Of a stretch of 64,000 bases of DNA, positions 34,192 to 42,131 are shown one piece after another (position 1 is the stretch's first letter; the number at the start of each line of letters is the position of its first letter). Both the position numbers and the translations under genes were made by a program. The notes below the pieces were generated by a model, which made no database searches, had not been told where the DNA came from, and saw only the letters and a list, made by a program, of their open reading frames with translations. This DNA is from Microbacterium sp. SYP-A9085 (GTDB taxonomy: Bacteria > Actinomycetota > Actinomycetes > Actinomycetales > Microbacteriaceae): contig NZ_WJII01000006.1 in the NCBI RefSeq assembly GCF_009649635.1, forward strand, positions 124,001 to 188,000, given 5' to 3'.

Positions 34192-35328
34192 TCAGATCGC
34201 CTTCTCGTACAGGGCGATGAGGTCCTCGAGCGACGCTTCGCGGGGGTTGCCGGGCAGATCCGCCTGGGTGAGGGCGTCGCGCGCGAGTTCTCCGATGGCG
34301 TCGGCCGGGACGTTCACGTCAGCCAGTCGTCGCGGCACACCGGTCTCGTCGGCGAGGCGGTGCACGGCCGCGGAGGCACGCAGCGCGGCCTGGGTGTCGT
34401 CCAGGCCCGCGACATCCTCGCCCAGCGCCGCCGCGATCCGGGCGAACCGTGCCGGGGCTGCCGGGATGTTGAAGTCGATCACGTACGGGAGGAACAGCGC
34501 ATTGGCGGTGCCGTGGTGCACGCCGAAGTGCGCGCCCAGCGTGTTCGCCAGCGCGTGCACGGCGCCGAGCCCGGCGTCGTGGAACCCGATGCCGGCCATC
34601 GACGATGCCACGAGCATGTTGTACAGGGCGTCCGCGTCGCCGCGGGACGCGGCCACGAGGTTCTTGCCGATGATCTCGATAGCGCCGAGGTTCAGGGCGT
34701 CGGTGACGGGGTTCGCGCCCTTCGCGACGTACGCCTCGATCGCGTGCGTGAGGGCGTCCATCCCGGTCGTCGCGGCGATCCGGCCGGGCAGGCGCGCGAC
34801 CACGCGCGGGTCGAGCACGGCGATCGTGGCGAACATGAGGTCCGACACGATGATCATCTTGACCTGCGTCTCCGGGTTCATGATGACCGCGCCCTTGGTC
34901 ACCTCGGAGCCGGAGCCGACCGTGGTGGGCACCACGAGGACGGGAAGCGGCCGGTTCGTGAAACGGTCCACGCCCTCATAGTCGGCGATGTCGCCGCCGT
35001 TCGCGCCGAGCACCGCGACGGACTTCGCCACGTCGATGCTCGACCCGCCGCCGATGGCGACGATGACATCCGCGCCGCTGGCGCGTCGGGTTGCGTCGGC
35101 CCGGCGCACGGTGGCTATGTCGGGGTTGCCGACGACGTCGGCGAACGTCGTGGTGGGCAGCGCCGAGCCCAGCACGTGGGTGACGGTGGCGTGGATGCCG
35201 GCCGCCACGATGCCGGGATCGGTGACGACCAGGGCATGCGTGCCGAGGGTGGCGAGTTCGGCGGCGGCGGTCTCGAGGGCGTCGGCGCCCATGATCAGCC
35301 GGGGCGGGGACGAGAAGTGCTGGCTCAT
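34192..35328 (-). CDS. Iron-containing alcohol dehydrogenase
   Basis: A 378-residue group III alcohol dehydrogenase. The NAD loop ADVIVAIGGGSSIDVAKSVAVL, PTTVGSGSEVTKGAVI, and the metal-binding region GMDALTHAIEAYVAKGANPVTDALNLGAI followed by AGLGAVHALANTLGAHFGVHHGTANALFLP with its histidines are complete. It may act on lactaldehyde-, propanediol- or sugar-alcohol-like compounds. ATG 35328 has GGAGA upstream and overlaps the GH88 stop by four bases. A 38-base gap separates it from the aldehyde dehydrogenase. Confidence 0.92.
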   Translation of the reverse strand: MSQHFSSPPRLIMGADALETAAAELATLGTHALVVTDPGIVAAGIHATVTHVLGSALPTTTFADVVGNPDIATVRRADATRRASGADVIVAIGGGSSIDVAKSVAVLGANGGDIADYEGVDRFTNRPLPVLVVPTTVGSGSEVTKGAVIMNPETQVKMIIVSDLMFATIAVLDPRVVARLPGRIAATTGMDALTHAIEAYVAKGANPVTDALNLGAIEIIGKNLVAASRGDADALYNMLVASSMAGIGFHDAGLGAVHALANTLGAHFGVHHGTANALFLPYVIDFNIPAAPARFARIAAALGEDVAGLDDTQAALRASAAVHRLADETGVPRRLADVNVPADAIGELARDALTQADLPGNPREASLEDLIALYEKAI

Positions 35329-36491
35329 GACAGGGTCTCCTGGAGCGTGTCGGTGTCGGGATGGGTGGTGCCGGCGAGCCCGGCGAGGCTGCGCAGCTGC
35401 GGTGTGGATGCCAGGCGCCACAGCGCTTCGGTGAAGTAGTAGTCGCCCCACATCACGGACTCGTCGACGCCGATCCCGTGACCGGCGTGATACGTGGCGT
35501 GGCGGATGACGCCTTCCCAGTCGCCCGCCGGGTCGGCGAGGAATTCCGGACCGGCGAGGGCGCCGAGGATGCGGACCGCGTACTGCGCATACTCGGGTCC
35601 GCGAGTGCCGGCCTGCGCGGCCAGCTGCAGCAGGCCCGCCGCGGCGATGCTGGCCGCGGATGCCTCGTGTGCCAGCACGGGGTGCGGGTCGTCCCAGTCG
35701 TTCGGCGGGATCAGGCCATCGCCGGTGCGCTCCATGTAGGTGCGTGCGAGGGATTCCGCTGTGCTCAGGAAGCGGGGGTCGTCGGTGTGCGCGAAAGTGG
35801 TGCTGAATCCGTACAGTCCCCATGCGAGCCCCCGCGCCCAGCAGGAGTCCGCGCGGTACCCCTGATGCGTCGCGGCACGGAGGAACTCGCCGGACTCCGG
35901 GTCGAACCATCCCTCGTGCACGGTGCTCGCATCGCCGCGGACGAGGAAGCGCCGCGTCGTGAGAGCGTGCTGGATCGCCACCCGGGTGAGGTCGGCGTCG
36001 CCGCTGATCTCGGCCGCCCGGAAGATGATCTCGATGTTCATCATGATGTCGATGAACGTACTGCCGGCGGCGACCCAGGTGCTCAGGTACCGCCCGTTCG
36101 GGTTGAACCGGCCGGCCATCGTGCGGCCGGCCTGGACGAGCACCTCGGCCGTCCGCGCCGTCGGGTCGAGCTCATGCCACCGGCCCCAGCTCGGCGTGAA
36201 GATGAAGCCGATGTCGTGGGTGCCGGTATCGAGCTTGCGCTGCTCCAGCGCGAGGCTGTAGCGGCGTGCGGCGTCGTGCCAGCGCGCGTCGCCGGTGCGC
36301 TCGGCGAAGATCCACAACTGGCCGGTGAGGAAACCGGCCGTCCACACCGGCGCCCACGGGTCCTCGTCGAACACCCAGTGCCCCCGGGTCGTGTACACGG
36401 GCACCCGGCCCGGGTGCGCGGTGATCAGCCGGTCCACCTGCGCCTGGGCGACGTCCAATGCACTGTCGATGTCCAGGGGACGGTATGGCAT
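35325..36491 (-). CDS. Glycoside hydrolase family 88/105 protein (unsaturated uronyl hydrolase)
   Basis: A 388-residue alpha/alpha-barrel hydrolase like unsaturated glucuronyl hydrolases. Supporting stretches are WVFDEDPWAPVWTAGFLTGQLW, DTGTHDIGFIFTPSWGRWHEL with a catalytic Asp, STFIDIMMNIEIIFRAA with a second Asp, and RADSCWARGLAWGLYGFST. It removes unsaturated uronic acids from oligosaccharides made by polysaccharide lyases; the product leads to keto-deoxy sugars. No signal peptide is seen, so it acts in the cytoplasm after uptake. It is the first gene of the catabolic operon and diverges from an IclR gene. Confidence 0.88.
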   Translation of the reverse strand: MPYRPLDIDSALDVAQAQVDRLITAHPGRVPVYTTRGHWVFDEDPWAPVWTAGFLTGQLWIFAERTGDARWHDAARRYSLALEQRKLDTGTHDIGFIFTPSWGRWHELDPTARTAEVLVQAGRTMAGRFNPNGRYLSTWVAAGSTFIDIMMNIEIIFRAAEISGDADLTRVAIQHALTTRRFLVRGDASTVHEGWFDPESGEFLRAATHQGYRADSCWARGLAWGLYGFSTTFAHTDDPRFLSTAESLARTYMERTGDGLIPPNDWDDPHPVLAHEASAASIAAAGLLQLAAQAGTRGPEYAQYAVRILGALAGPEFLADPAGDWEGVIRHATYHAGHGIGVDESVMWGDYYFTEALWRLASTPQLRSLAGLAGTTHPDTDTLQETLS

Positions 36492-36579
36492 CGGGCTCTC
36501 CTCGCATCGACGACGACTTCTGCGTCACACCGACGGTAGATCGGGGCTATCCGTGGATCAATAGCAGTGAGATAATGGT

Positions 36580-36597
36580 GTTCGCGAGGTGCTAACG
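36580..36597 (+). promoter_or_regulatory. Candidate IclR operator upstream of the GH88 operon and IclR gene
   Basis: GTTCGCGAGGTGCTAACG has the form GTTC-N7-GCTAACG found again twice before the ABC transporter gene. It sits in the 134-base divergent gap, so one bound regulator could control both directions. Confidence 0.5.
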
Positions 36598-36625
36598 CCG
36601 ACGATGGAGTAGGGGTGAGCATGTC

Positions 36626-37447
36626 ATGACCGACGTTCCCGATCCGGTCACCGCAAGCCATGTCCGCACCGTGGGATCGGTGCGGCATGCGATGACCCTG
36701 CTGCGATGCCTGGCGGCCGGCACGCCGTTGACCCTGAGTGCACTGGCGCGGCGGGTGGGGCTGAGCAAGCCCGCCACATACAACCTGCTGTCCACACTCG
36801 TGGGCGAACAGCTCGTGAGCCGGGACGAGAATCTGCGCTACGCCCTGTCCTGGCATCTGTTCGAGTACTCGCGCGCCGTGACGGAGGCCAAGCGGATGAC
36901 GGGCGCCGCACGCCGGGCGCTGCACGACCTCGCCCGGGAGACCGGCGGTGCGGTCCTCGTCTCGGTGCTGGACCGCGACGGCGTGCTCTATGTCGATCGG
37001 GAGGATGCCGACATCCTGCGGATGCGCGCGGACACGGGTCTTCGCGCTCCCCTGCACACCACGGCGTCGGGGAAGGTGCTGCTGACCGCCCTGTCCACGC
37101 CGCACGTGGATCGGCTGATCGAGTCGGGCCTGGCCGCGAAGACGACGGCGACGATCACCGATCCGCGCGTACTGCGCCGCGAGTTGTTGGCGACCCGGGA
37201 CCGCGGCTACGCGGTGTGCTGGGAGGAGCAGGAGCCACGGCTGTCCAGCGTCGCGGTCCCGGTGCTGCGCGCGGACCGGTCCGTGTGCGCGGCGGTCGCC
37301 GTCGCATTCCCCACGATGCGGCTGCGATCGATCTCCCCGGACCGCCTGCGGGGGCGGCTGCACGCCGCCGCGACGCGCATCGCCGGCGAGCTCGCGGCCC
37401 GGTCGCAGGGCATGTCGGGTGGCGCCGATTACGTTAGCGAGCAATGA
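36626..37447 (+). CDS. IclR-family transcriptional regulator
   Basis: A 273-residue regulator. The winged helix-turn-helix covers residues about 15-75 (TLSALARRVGLSKPATYNLLSTLVGEQLVSRDE); the effector-binding domain follows (LARETGGAVLVSVLDRDGVLYVDRE, APLHTTASGKVLLTAL, VCWEEQEPRLSSVAVPVLRADRSVCAAVAVAFP). IclR proteins bind sugar acids or aromatic acids. It lies between the catabolic operon and the sugar transporter, and similar sites flank it on both sides, so it probably controls both. Confidence 0.9.
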   Translation: MTDVPDPVTASHVRTVGSVRHAMTLLRCLAAGTPLTLSALARRVGLSKPATYNLLSTLVGEQLVSRDENLRYALSWHLFEYSRAVTEAKRMTGAARRALHDLARETGGAVLVSVLDRDGVLYVDREDADILRMRADTGLRAPLHTTASGKVLLTALSTPHVDRLIESGLAAKTTATITDPRVLRRELLATRDRGYAVCWEEQEPRLSSVAVPVLRADRSVCAAVAVAFPTMRLRSISPDRLRGRLHAAATRIAGELAARSQGMSGGADYVSEQ

Positions 37448-37470
37448 ACGCCGTTCGTCACTGACTAACA
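37432..37470 (+). promoter_or_regulatory. Two tandem candidate IclR operators before the ABC transporter
   Basis: 37432-37449 read on the minus strand is GTTCATTGCTCGCTAACG; 37453-37470 on the plus strand is GTTCGTCACTGACTAACA. Both fit GTTC-N7-RCTAACR, as at 36580-36597, and their centres are 21 bases apart, two helical turns. The first overlaps the end of the IclR gene. They lie about 95-130 bases before the binding-protein start. Confidence 0.5.
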
Positions 37471-37562
37471 CTTTCCGTTCGGGAGCCCTTGTCGCCCCCG
37501 GCACCCGATGCCACGCTTGCGTCGATCGTCGAGGACGACGACACCAAGGACGGAGGCTATCC

Positions 37563-38669
37563 ATGAAGATCACAACAGGTGGCAGGCCGGCGGCGTTGCT
37601 CGGCGCCGTCCTGCTGTTCGCGGGGCTCGGGCTGGTCGCGTGTGCGCCGGAATCCGGGCCCGCTGAGCCGGGGCCCAGCGAAACCACACAGGCGGTGTCG
37701 CTTGAGACCGGGTTCAAGATCGGGCTGCTCCTGCCCGACGAGAGCTCGACACGGTACGAGACGCAGGACCGGCCCGGCTTCGAAGCTGCCGTGAAGGCGG
37801 CGTGCCCGAAGTGCGAGGTGCTGTACGCCAACGCGAACCAGGACGCCGCCAAGCAGCAGCAGCAGGCGAACTCGATGCTGACGCAGGGCGTGAAGGTGCT
37901 CGTGGTCGACCCCTGGGACGGCGTGGCCGCAGCGGCCATCGTCGATCAGGCCGTCGCACAGAAGGTCCCGGTGATCGCCTACGACCGGCTGATCAAGAGC
38001 CCGCAGCTGTCCTACATCATCTCGAACAACTACGAGAAGGTCGGCGAGCTGCAGGGGCAGGCACTGGTCGAGAAGCTGAAGGCCGACAACGTGCCGGCCG
38101 GCAGCGGAATCGTGATGCTCAACGGCGCCACGACCGACAACAACGCCGTGAACATCCGCAAGGGCGCGCTCAGCCAGATCGAGCCCGCCGGTTACAAGGT
38201 GCTCGCGCACATCGAGACGTGGGACGGCCCCACGGCCGAGAAGTTCGCCTCGTCCCAGATAGCGAAGTTCGGCACCAAGATCGCCGCGTTCTACTCGGCC
38301 AACGACGGAAACGCGCTGGCCGCCATCGCCGCGATGAACGCCGCGGGCATGAAGCTCGTGCCCACCACGGGTCTGGATGCCACGCTTGCCAGCGTGCAGT
38401 CGATCCTCGCCGGTCAGCAGTACATGACCGTGTACAACTCGTTCAAGGGCGAGGCCGAGCAGGCCGTGAAGGTCGCCCTCGACCTGGCGCAGGGCAAGAC
38501 CCCGACCTCGACGGACACCGTCGACGGGATCCCGGCGTTCCTGCAGCAGCCGCAGGCGGTCACCGCCGACACCGTCGCCACGACGGTCGTGAAGGACGGC
38601 GTCTACAAGACGTCCGATATCTGCACGACCCAGTACGCGGCGGCGTGCACGGCTCACAACATCAAGTAG
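37563..38669 (+). CDS. Sugar ABC transporter substrate-binding lipoprotein (XylF-like)
   Basis: A 368-residue exported lipoprotein. A signal peptide ends in a lipobox with Cys27 (GLVAC). The mature part is a periplasmic-binding fold of the CUT2 type: FKIGLLLPDESSTRYETQDRPGFEAAV, GVKVLVVDPWDG, VPVIAYDRLI, ISNNYEKVGELQG, AFYSANDGNALAAIAAMNAAG and VPTTGLDATLASVQSILAGQQYMTVYNSF. It resembles xylose-binding XylF, so a pentose or sugar acid is likely. GGAGG precedes ATG 37563. A strong hairpin follows the gene, as often seen where the binding protein is made in excess. Confidence 0.92.
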   Translation: MKITTGGRPAALLGAVLLFAGLGLVACAPESGPAEPGPSETTQAVSLETGFKIGLLLPDESSTRYETQDRPGFEAAVKAACPKCEVLYANANQDAAKQQQQANSMLTQGVKVLVVDPWDGVAAAAIVDQAVAQKVPVIAYDRLIKSPQLSYIISNNYEKVGELQGQALVEKLKADNVPAGSGIVMLNGATTDNNAVNIRKGALSQIEPAGYKVLAHIETWDGPTAEKFASSQIAKFGTKIAAFYSANDGNALAAIAAMNAAGMKLVPTTGLDATLASVQSILAGQQYMTVYNSFKGEAEQAVKVALDLAQGKTPTSTDTVDGIPAFLQQPQAVTADTVATTVVKDGVYKTSDICTTQYAAACTAHNIK

Positions 38670-38675
38670 CAAGCA

Positions 38676-38715
38676 TTCCGCGGCCGGCCGGAACCCGAAC
38701 CGGCCGGCCGCGGAA
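38676..38715 (+). other. Perfect 16-bp intercistronic hairpin
   Basis: The arm 38676-38691 (TTCCGCGGCCGGCCGG) pairs perfectly with 38700-38715 across an 8-base loop (AACCCGAA). It begins seven bases after the binding-protein stop and ends 26 bases before the ATPase start. Without a T tract it more likely protects the upstream mRNA end and/or causes partial termination, lowering ATPase and permease output relative to the binding protein. Confidence 0.75.
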
Positions 38716-38741
38716 CCCATCGTCACCGGTGAAGGAGAACC

Positions 38742-39569
38742 GTGATCGACACCAAGCCCCCCGCGCTCGCCGACCAGCGACCGCTGCTGTCGCTGCGCGG
38801 CATCTCCAAGGCGTTCGGCGCAGTGAGCGCGCTGACCGATGTGGACCTCGACGTCCACGCCGGGGAGATCGTCGCCCTGGTCGGCGACAACGGCGCCGGC
38901 AAGTCCACGCTCGTGAAGATCCTCGCCGGCGCGCACGCCGCCGACGCCGGGTCGATTCAGTGGAACGGGGAGCCGGTGACGATCTCCTCCCCGCTGGAGG
39001 CACAGCAGCTCGGCATCGCGACGGTCTATCAGGACCTCGCGCTGTGCGACAACCTCGACGTCGTGCAGAACCTCTTCCTCGGCCGCGAGACCGGATCGGC
39101 GTTCGCGATGGACGAGGTCGACATGGAGAAACGGTCGTGGGGCCTCCTCGCGCAGCTCTCCGCGAAGATCCCGTCGGTACGGATCCCGGTGGCGAGCCTG
39201 TCCGGCGGCCAGCGGCAGACGGTGGCGATAGCGCGATCCCTGGTCGGCGAGCCCTCCGTCGTGATCCTCGACGAGCCGACCGCCGCCCTCGGCGTCGCGC
39301 AGACCGCCGAGGTCCTCAATCTCGTCGAGCGACTGCGCGACCACGGCCTCGGCGTCATCCTGATCAGCCACAACATGGCCAACGTGCAGAACGTGTCGGA
39401 CCGGATCGTCGTGCTCCGGCTCGGCCGCAACAACGGCGCCTTCCGCACGAGGGACGTCAGCTACGAAGACATCGTCACCGCCATCACCGGCGCCGCGGAC
39501 AACTCCGTGACCAAGCGGGCGGCGGCGCACTCCACGACCACCGGTGCTGCGAAGGAGCAGAGCAGATGA
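38742..39569 (+). CDS. Sugar ABC transporter ATP-binding protein, single-domain
   Basis: A 275-residue ABC ATPase with Walker A (VGDNGAGKST), Q-loop (VYQDLALCDNLDVVQNLFLGRE), signature (LSGGQRQTVAIAR), Walker B (SVVILDEPTAAL) and switch His (LISHNMANVQ). CUT2 sugar importers often use a double ATPase of about 500 residues; this one has a single domain, as in FrcA-type systems, and would act as a dimer. GTG 38742 has GAAGGAGA upstream. The stop overlaps the permease start by four bases. Confidence 0.92.
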   Translation: MIDTKPPALADQRPLLSLRGISKAFGAVSALTDVDLDVHAGEIVALVGDNGAGKSTLVKILAGAHAADAGSIQWNGEPVTISSPLEAQQLGIATVYQDLALCDNLDVVQNLFLGRETGSAFAMDEVDMEKRSWGLLAQLSAKIPSVRIPVASLSGGQRQTVAIARSLVGEPSVVILDEPTAALGVAQTAEVLNLVERLRDHGLGVILISHNMANVQNVSDRIVVLRLGRNNGAFRTRDVSYEDIVTAITGAADNSVTKRAAAHSTTTGAAKEQSR

Positions 39570-40825
39570 GCCTCAAGTCCCCGATCGCGTCGCCGGCAAC
39601 CCAGACGCTCGACCGGCACGATGAGCGACTGCAGGCCGCCACCGGGTTCATCGACGAGCTGCGCATGACGGGCCGGCGCATCCGCCGCGGCGACATCGGC
39701 TCGCTTCCGGTGATCATCGGCCTCGTGATCATCGCGGCGGTGTTCCAGACGCTCAACCCGCTGTTCCTGTCGAGCATCAACCTCGTGAACCTCATGCTGG
39801 ACAGCGCCGCCGTCGGCACCATCGCGGTCGGAGTGGTACTGGTGCTGCTGCTGGCGCAGATCGACCTGTCGATCGGCTCGGTCAGTGGATTCGCCGCCGC
39901 TATCCTCGCCGTCACGTTCGTGCAGCTGGGGTGGCCCCTGTGGGTGGCGCTGACGCTGCCGCTGGCGATGGGCGCCGCGGTCGGGGCCATCTACGCGCTG
40001 CTGTTCCTCCGCTTCGGTGTGCCGAGCTTCGTGTCCACACTGGGCGGCCTGCTCGCGATCCTCGGATTCCAGCTGTTCATCCTGGGCACCAACGGCTCGA
40101 TCAACCTCCCGTTCGACTCGTTCATCGTGCGGTTCGCGCAGAAGATGTTCCTCGCCCCGGTCACCTCGTACGTCCTCGTCGTGGTGGTGGCGGTCGTGTA
40201 CGTGGGGTTCGCGCTGACCTCAGCCGCGAAGCGGCGGCGCAACGGGCTGTCGGCGTCGTCCGTTCCGGGCATCTGGGTCCGCGGCATCCTGCTGCTGGTG
40301 GGTCTGGAGGCCGCCGTCTGGTATCTGAACCAGTCGCGGGGCGTGGCGGTCATGTTCCTCTTCTTCCTCGGGGTGATCGGCGTGGTGGCATGGGCGCTGC
40401 GACGCACCCGGTGGGGCCGGGCGATGTTCGCCATCGGCGGCAACGTCGAGGCGGCCCGCCGCGCCGGCATCCGGGTCGGCCGCATCTACCTCACGGCGTT
40501 CATCCTCTCCAGCGTGCTGGCGGCTGCGGGCGGTCTGATGGCGGCCGGCCGGCTCGCCGCCGCGACGCTGAGCAGCGGCACCGGCGACGTGAACCTGGAC
40601 GCCATAGCGGCGGCCGTCATCGGCGGTACGAGCCTGTTCGGCGGGCGCGGCAGCGCGCAGTCGGCGCTGCTGGGCATCCTCGTGATCGAGGCGATAGCGA
40701 GCGGCCTGAACCTGCTGAACCTGGACTCGTCGATCCGCTTCATGATCACCGGCGGGGTCCTCGTGCTGGCTGTGGTCGTGGACTCGCTGTCGCGCCGGTC
40801 CCGCGCCGCACACGGCACGGCGTGA
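39566..40825 (+). CDS. Sugar ABC transporter permease (XylH-like)
   Basis: A 419-residue permease with ten or more membrane helices after a roughly 45-residue polar N-terminus. CUT2 permease marks are INLVNLMLDSAAVGTIAVGVVLVLLLAQIDLSIGSVSG, FGVPSFVSTLGGLLAILGFQLF, FAIGGNVEAARRAGIRVGRI and DAIAAAVIGGTSLFGGRG. Length and layout fit XylH. With the preceding lipoprotein and ATPase it forms a complete importer, most likely feeding the sugar-acid catabolic operon. Confidence 0.92.
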   Translation: MSLKSPIASPATQTLDRHDERLQAATGFIDELRMTGRRIRRGDIGSLPVIIGLVIIAAVFQTLNPLFLSSINLVNLMLDSAAVGTIAVGVVLVLLLAQIDLSIGSVSGFAAAILAVTFVQLGWPLWVALTLPLAMGAAVGAIYALLFLRFGVPSFVSTLGGLLAILGFQLFILGTNGSINLPFDSFIVRFAQKMFLAPVTSYVLVVVVAVVYVGFALTSAAKRRRNGLSASSVPGIWVRGILLLVGLEAAVWYLNQSRGVAVMFLFFLGVIGVVAWALRRTRWGRAMFAIGGNVEAARRAGIRVGRIYLTAFILSSVLAAAGGLMAAGRLAAATLSSGTGDVNLDAIAAAVIGGTSLFGGRGSAQSALLGILVIEAIASGLNLLNLDSSIRFMITGGVLVLAVVVDSLSRRSRAAHGTA

Positions 40826-40876
40826 CGACCGCCGAACCGGTTACGCTCGATGGTGGCGGATTGAGGGAATGAACGA

Positions 40877-41686
40877 ATGAACGCTTCACAGACGCCGAGC
40901 GTCCCGGTCAAGGAAGGCTCTCGGACGGTGCGCTCGGTCGTCCACGCGGTCAAGCTGCTCAAGAGCCTCTCCCGCTCGAGCGGGCCCACGAGCCTCGGGG
41001 AGCTGGCCGCGGATGTCGGACTGAGCAAGCCCGCGACGTTCAACCTGCTGAAGACGCTCGAAATCGAGGGCCTCGTCGCGAAAGACGGCTCGGCGCAGTA
41101 CCGACTGACCTGGGGAATGTACGAGTTGGGCAGCGCGGTCGTGCGATCGACCGATCTCACCCGGGTCGGCCGGTTCCACCTCGACTCGCTCGCGGACGCG
41201 ACCGGCGAGGCGGTCCTCCTGGCGATCATGGACGAGGACTCCGTGCTCTATGTCGATCGCGGCCAGTCCGCCGACTCGTTCGCCATGGTGGCCAACGTGG
41301 GCAGGCGCTCCCCCCTGCACACGAACGCCTCGGGCAAGGTGCTGCTGGCGTGGCAGAGCAGGGAGTTCGTCGACGAGTTCCTGGCATCCGGTCCGCTGGA
41401 GCGCAAGACGCCGTACACGATCACCGACCCCGACGCGCTGCGCCGCGAGCTCGCCGCCGTCCGCCGTGATGGATATGCGATGTGCGCCCAGGAGCAGGAG
41501 GAGGGCCTGTCGAGCATCTCCGTCCCGGTGACCGGCCACACCGGCGAAATAGTGGCGGCCATGACGATAGCCGCCCCCACGCAGCGGATCGACCTGCGCT
41601 CGGCACCCGCGCTGCGCACGCAGCTGATGACCGAGGCGGCCGCGATGTCGAAGCATCTCGGGGCCGAGGCGTCGATCGGCGCGTAG
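40877..41686 (+). CDS. IclR-family transcriptional regulator (second copy)
   Basis: A 269-residue regulator with an N-terminal winged helix (TSLGELAADVGLSKPATFNLLKTLEIEGLVAKDG) and an IclR effector domain (LADATGEAVLLAIMDEDSVLYVDRGQ, SPLHTNASGKVLLAW, AQEQEEGLSSISVPVTGHTGEIVAAMTIAAPTQ). It resembles the regulator at 36626 in layout but differs widely in sequence, so it is not a recent duplicate. It directly follows the transporter, suggesting a second signal input on the same pathway. Confidence 0.9.
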   Translation: MNASQTPSVPVKEGSRTVRSVVHAVKLLKSLSRSSGPTSLGELAADVGLSKPATFNLLKTLEIEGLVAKDGSAQYRLTWGMYELGSAVVRSTDLTRVGRFHLDSLADATGEAVLLAIMDEDSVLYVDRGQSADSFAMVANVGRRSPLHTNASGKVLLAWQSREFVDEFLASGPLERKTPYTITDPDALRRELAAVRRDGYAMCAQEQEEGLSSISVPVTGHTGEIVAAMTIAAPTQRIDLRSAPALRTQLMTEAAAMSKHLGAEASIGA

Positions 41687-41732
41687 GACGGCCGCCGTTG
41701 TGCGGGCGGTGGCCCGATGGGACACTCGTGCC

Positions 41733-42110
41733 ATGAGCAATGACATCAGCATCGCGGTCGGGATGTTCACGGTCGCGGACCAGGACGCCGCAGTGGCCTT
41801 CTACACCGACACGCTCGGCTGGGAGGTCCGCACGGACGTCTCCTGGGGCGAGGGCGAGGGCGCCGGCCGATGGGTCGAGGTGGCACCCCGCGGATCGGCG
41901 GCGCGGCTGGCGCTGAACCCGCCGATGAGCGGTCAGCCCGGCGGTGGGTCGATCGGTGTGGAGACAGGCGACCTGAGCGCCGAGCGGGACCGCCTGGCGG
42001 GCCTCGGCATCGAGATCTCGAACGAGATGCCCGCCGGCGGACCCGTCCCCGCGATGTTCTCGATCAACGACCCCGACGGCAATTGGATCTGGGTGGTCGC
42101 CACCGACTGA
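41733..42110 (+). CDS. VOC-family (glyoxalase-like) protein
   Basis: A 125-residue protein with the vicinal-oxygen-chelate fold: FTVADQDAAVAFYTDTLGWEVRTDVS, then GSIGVETGDLSAERDRLAGLGIEIS and a closing SINDPDGNWIWVVATD. This last segment carries the usual metal-binding acidic region. It could be a lyase, dioxygenase or small-molecule-binding resistance protein; nothing chooses among them. ATG 41733 fits the fold start; an in-frame start at 41700 adds eleven unlikely residues. Confidence 0.82.
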   Translation: MSNDISIAVGMFTVADQDAAVAFYTDTLGWEVRTDVSWGEGEGAGRWVEVAPRGSAARLALNPPMSGQPGGGSIGVETGDLSAERDRLAGLGIEISNEMPAGGPVPAMFSINDPDGNWIWVVATD

Positions 42111-42131
42111 AGGAGCGCGGCGCGGCGTCGG

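Noticed and set aside
36626..41686. Two IclR genes as a recent duplication
   Set aside because: Their protein sequences agree only in family-conserved parts, so they are distinct paralogues and not recent copies.
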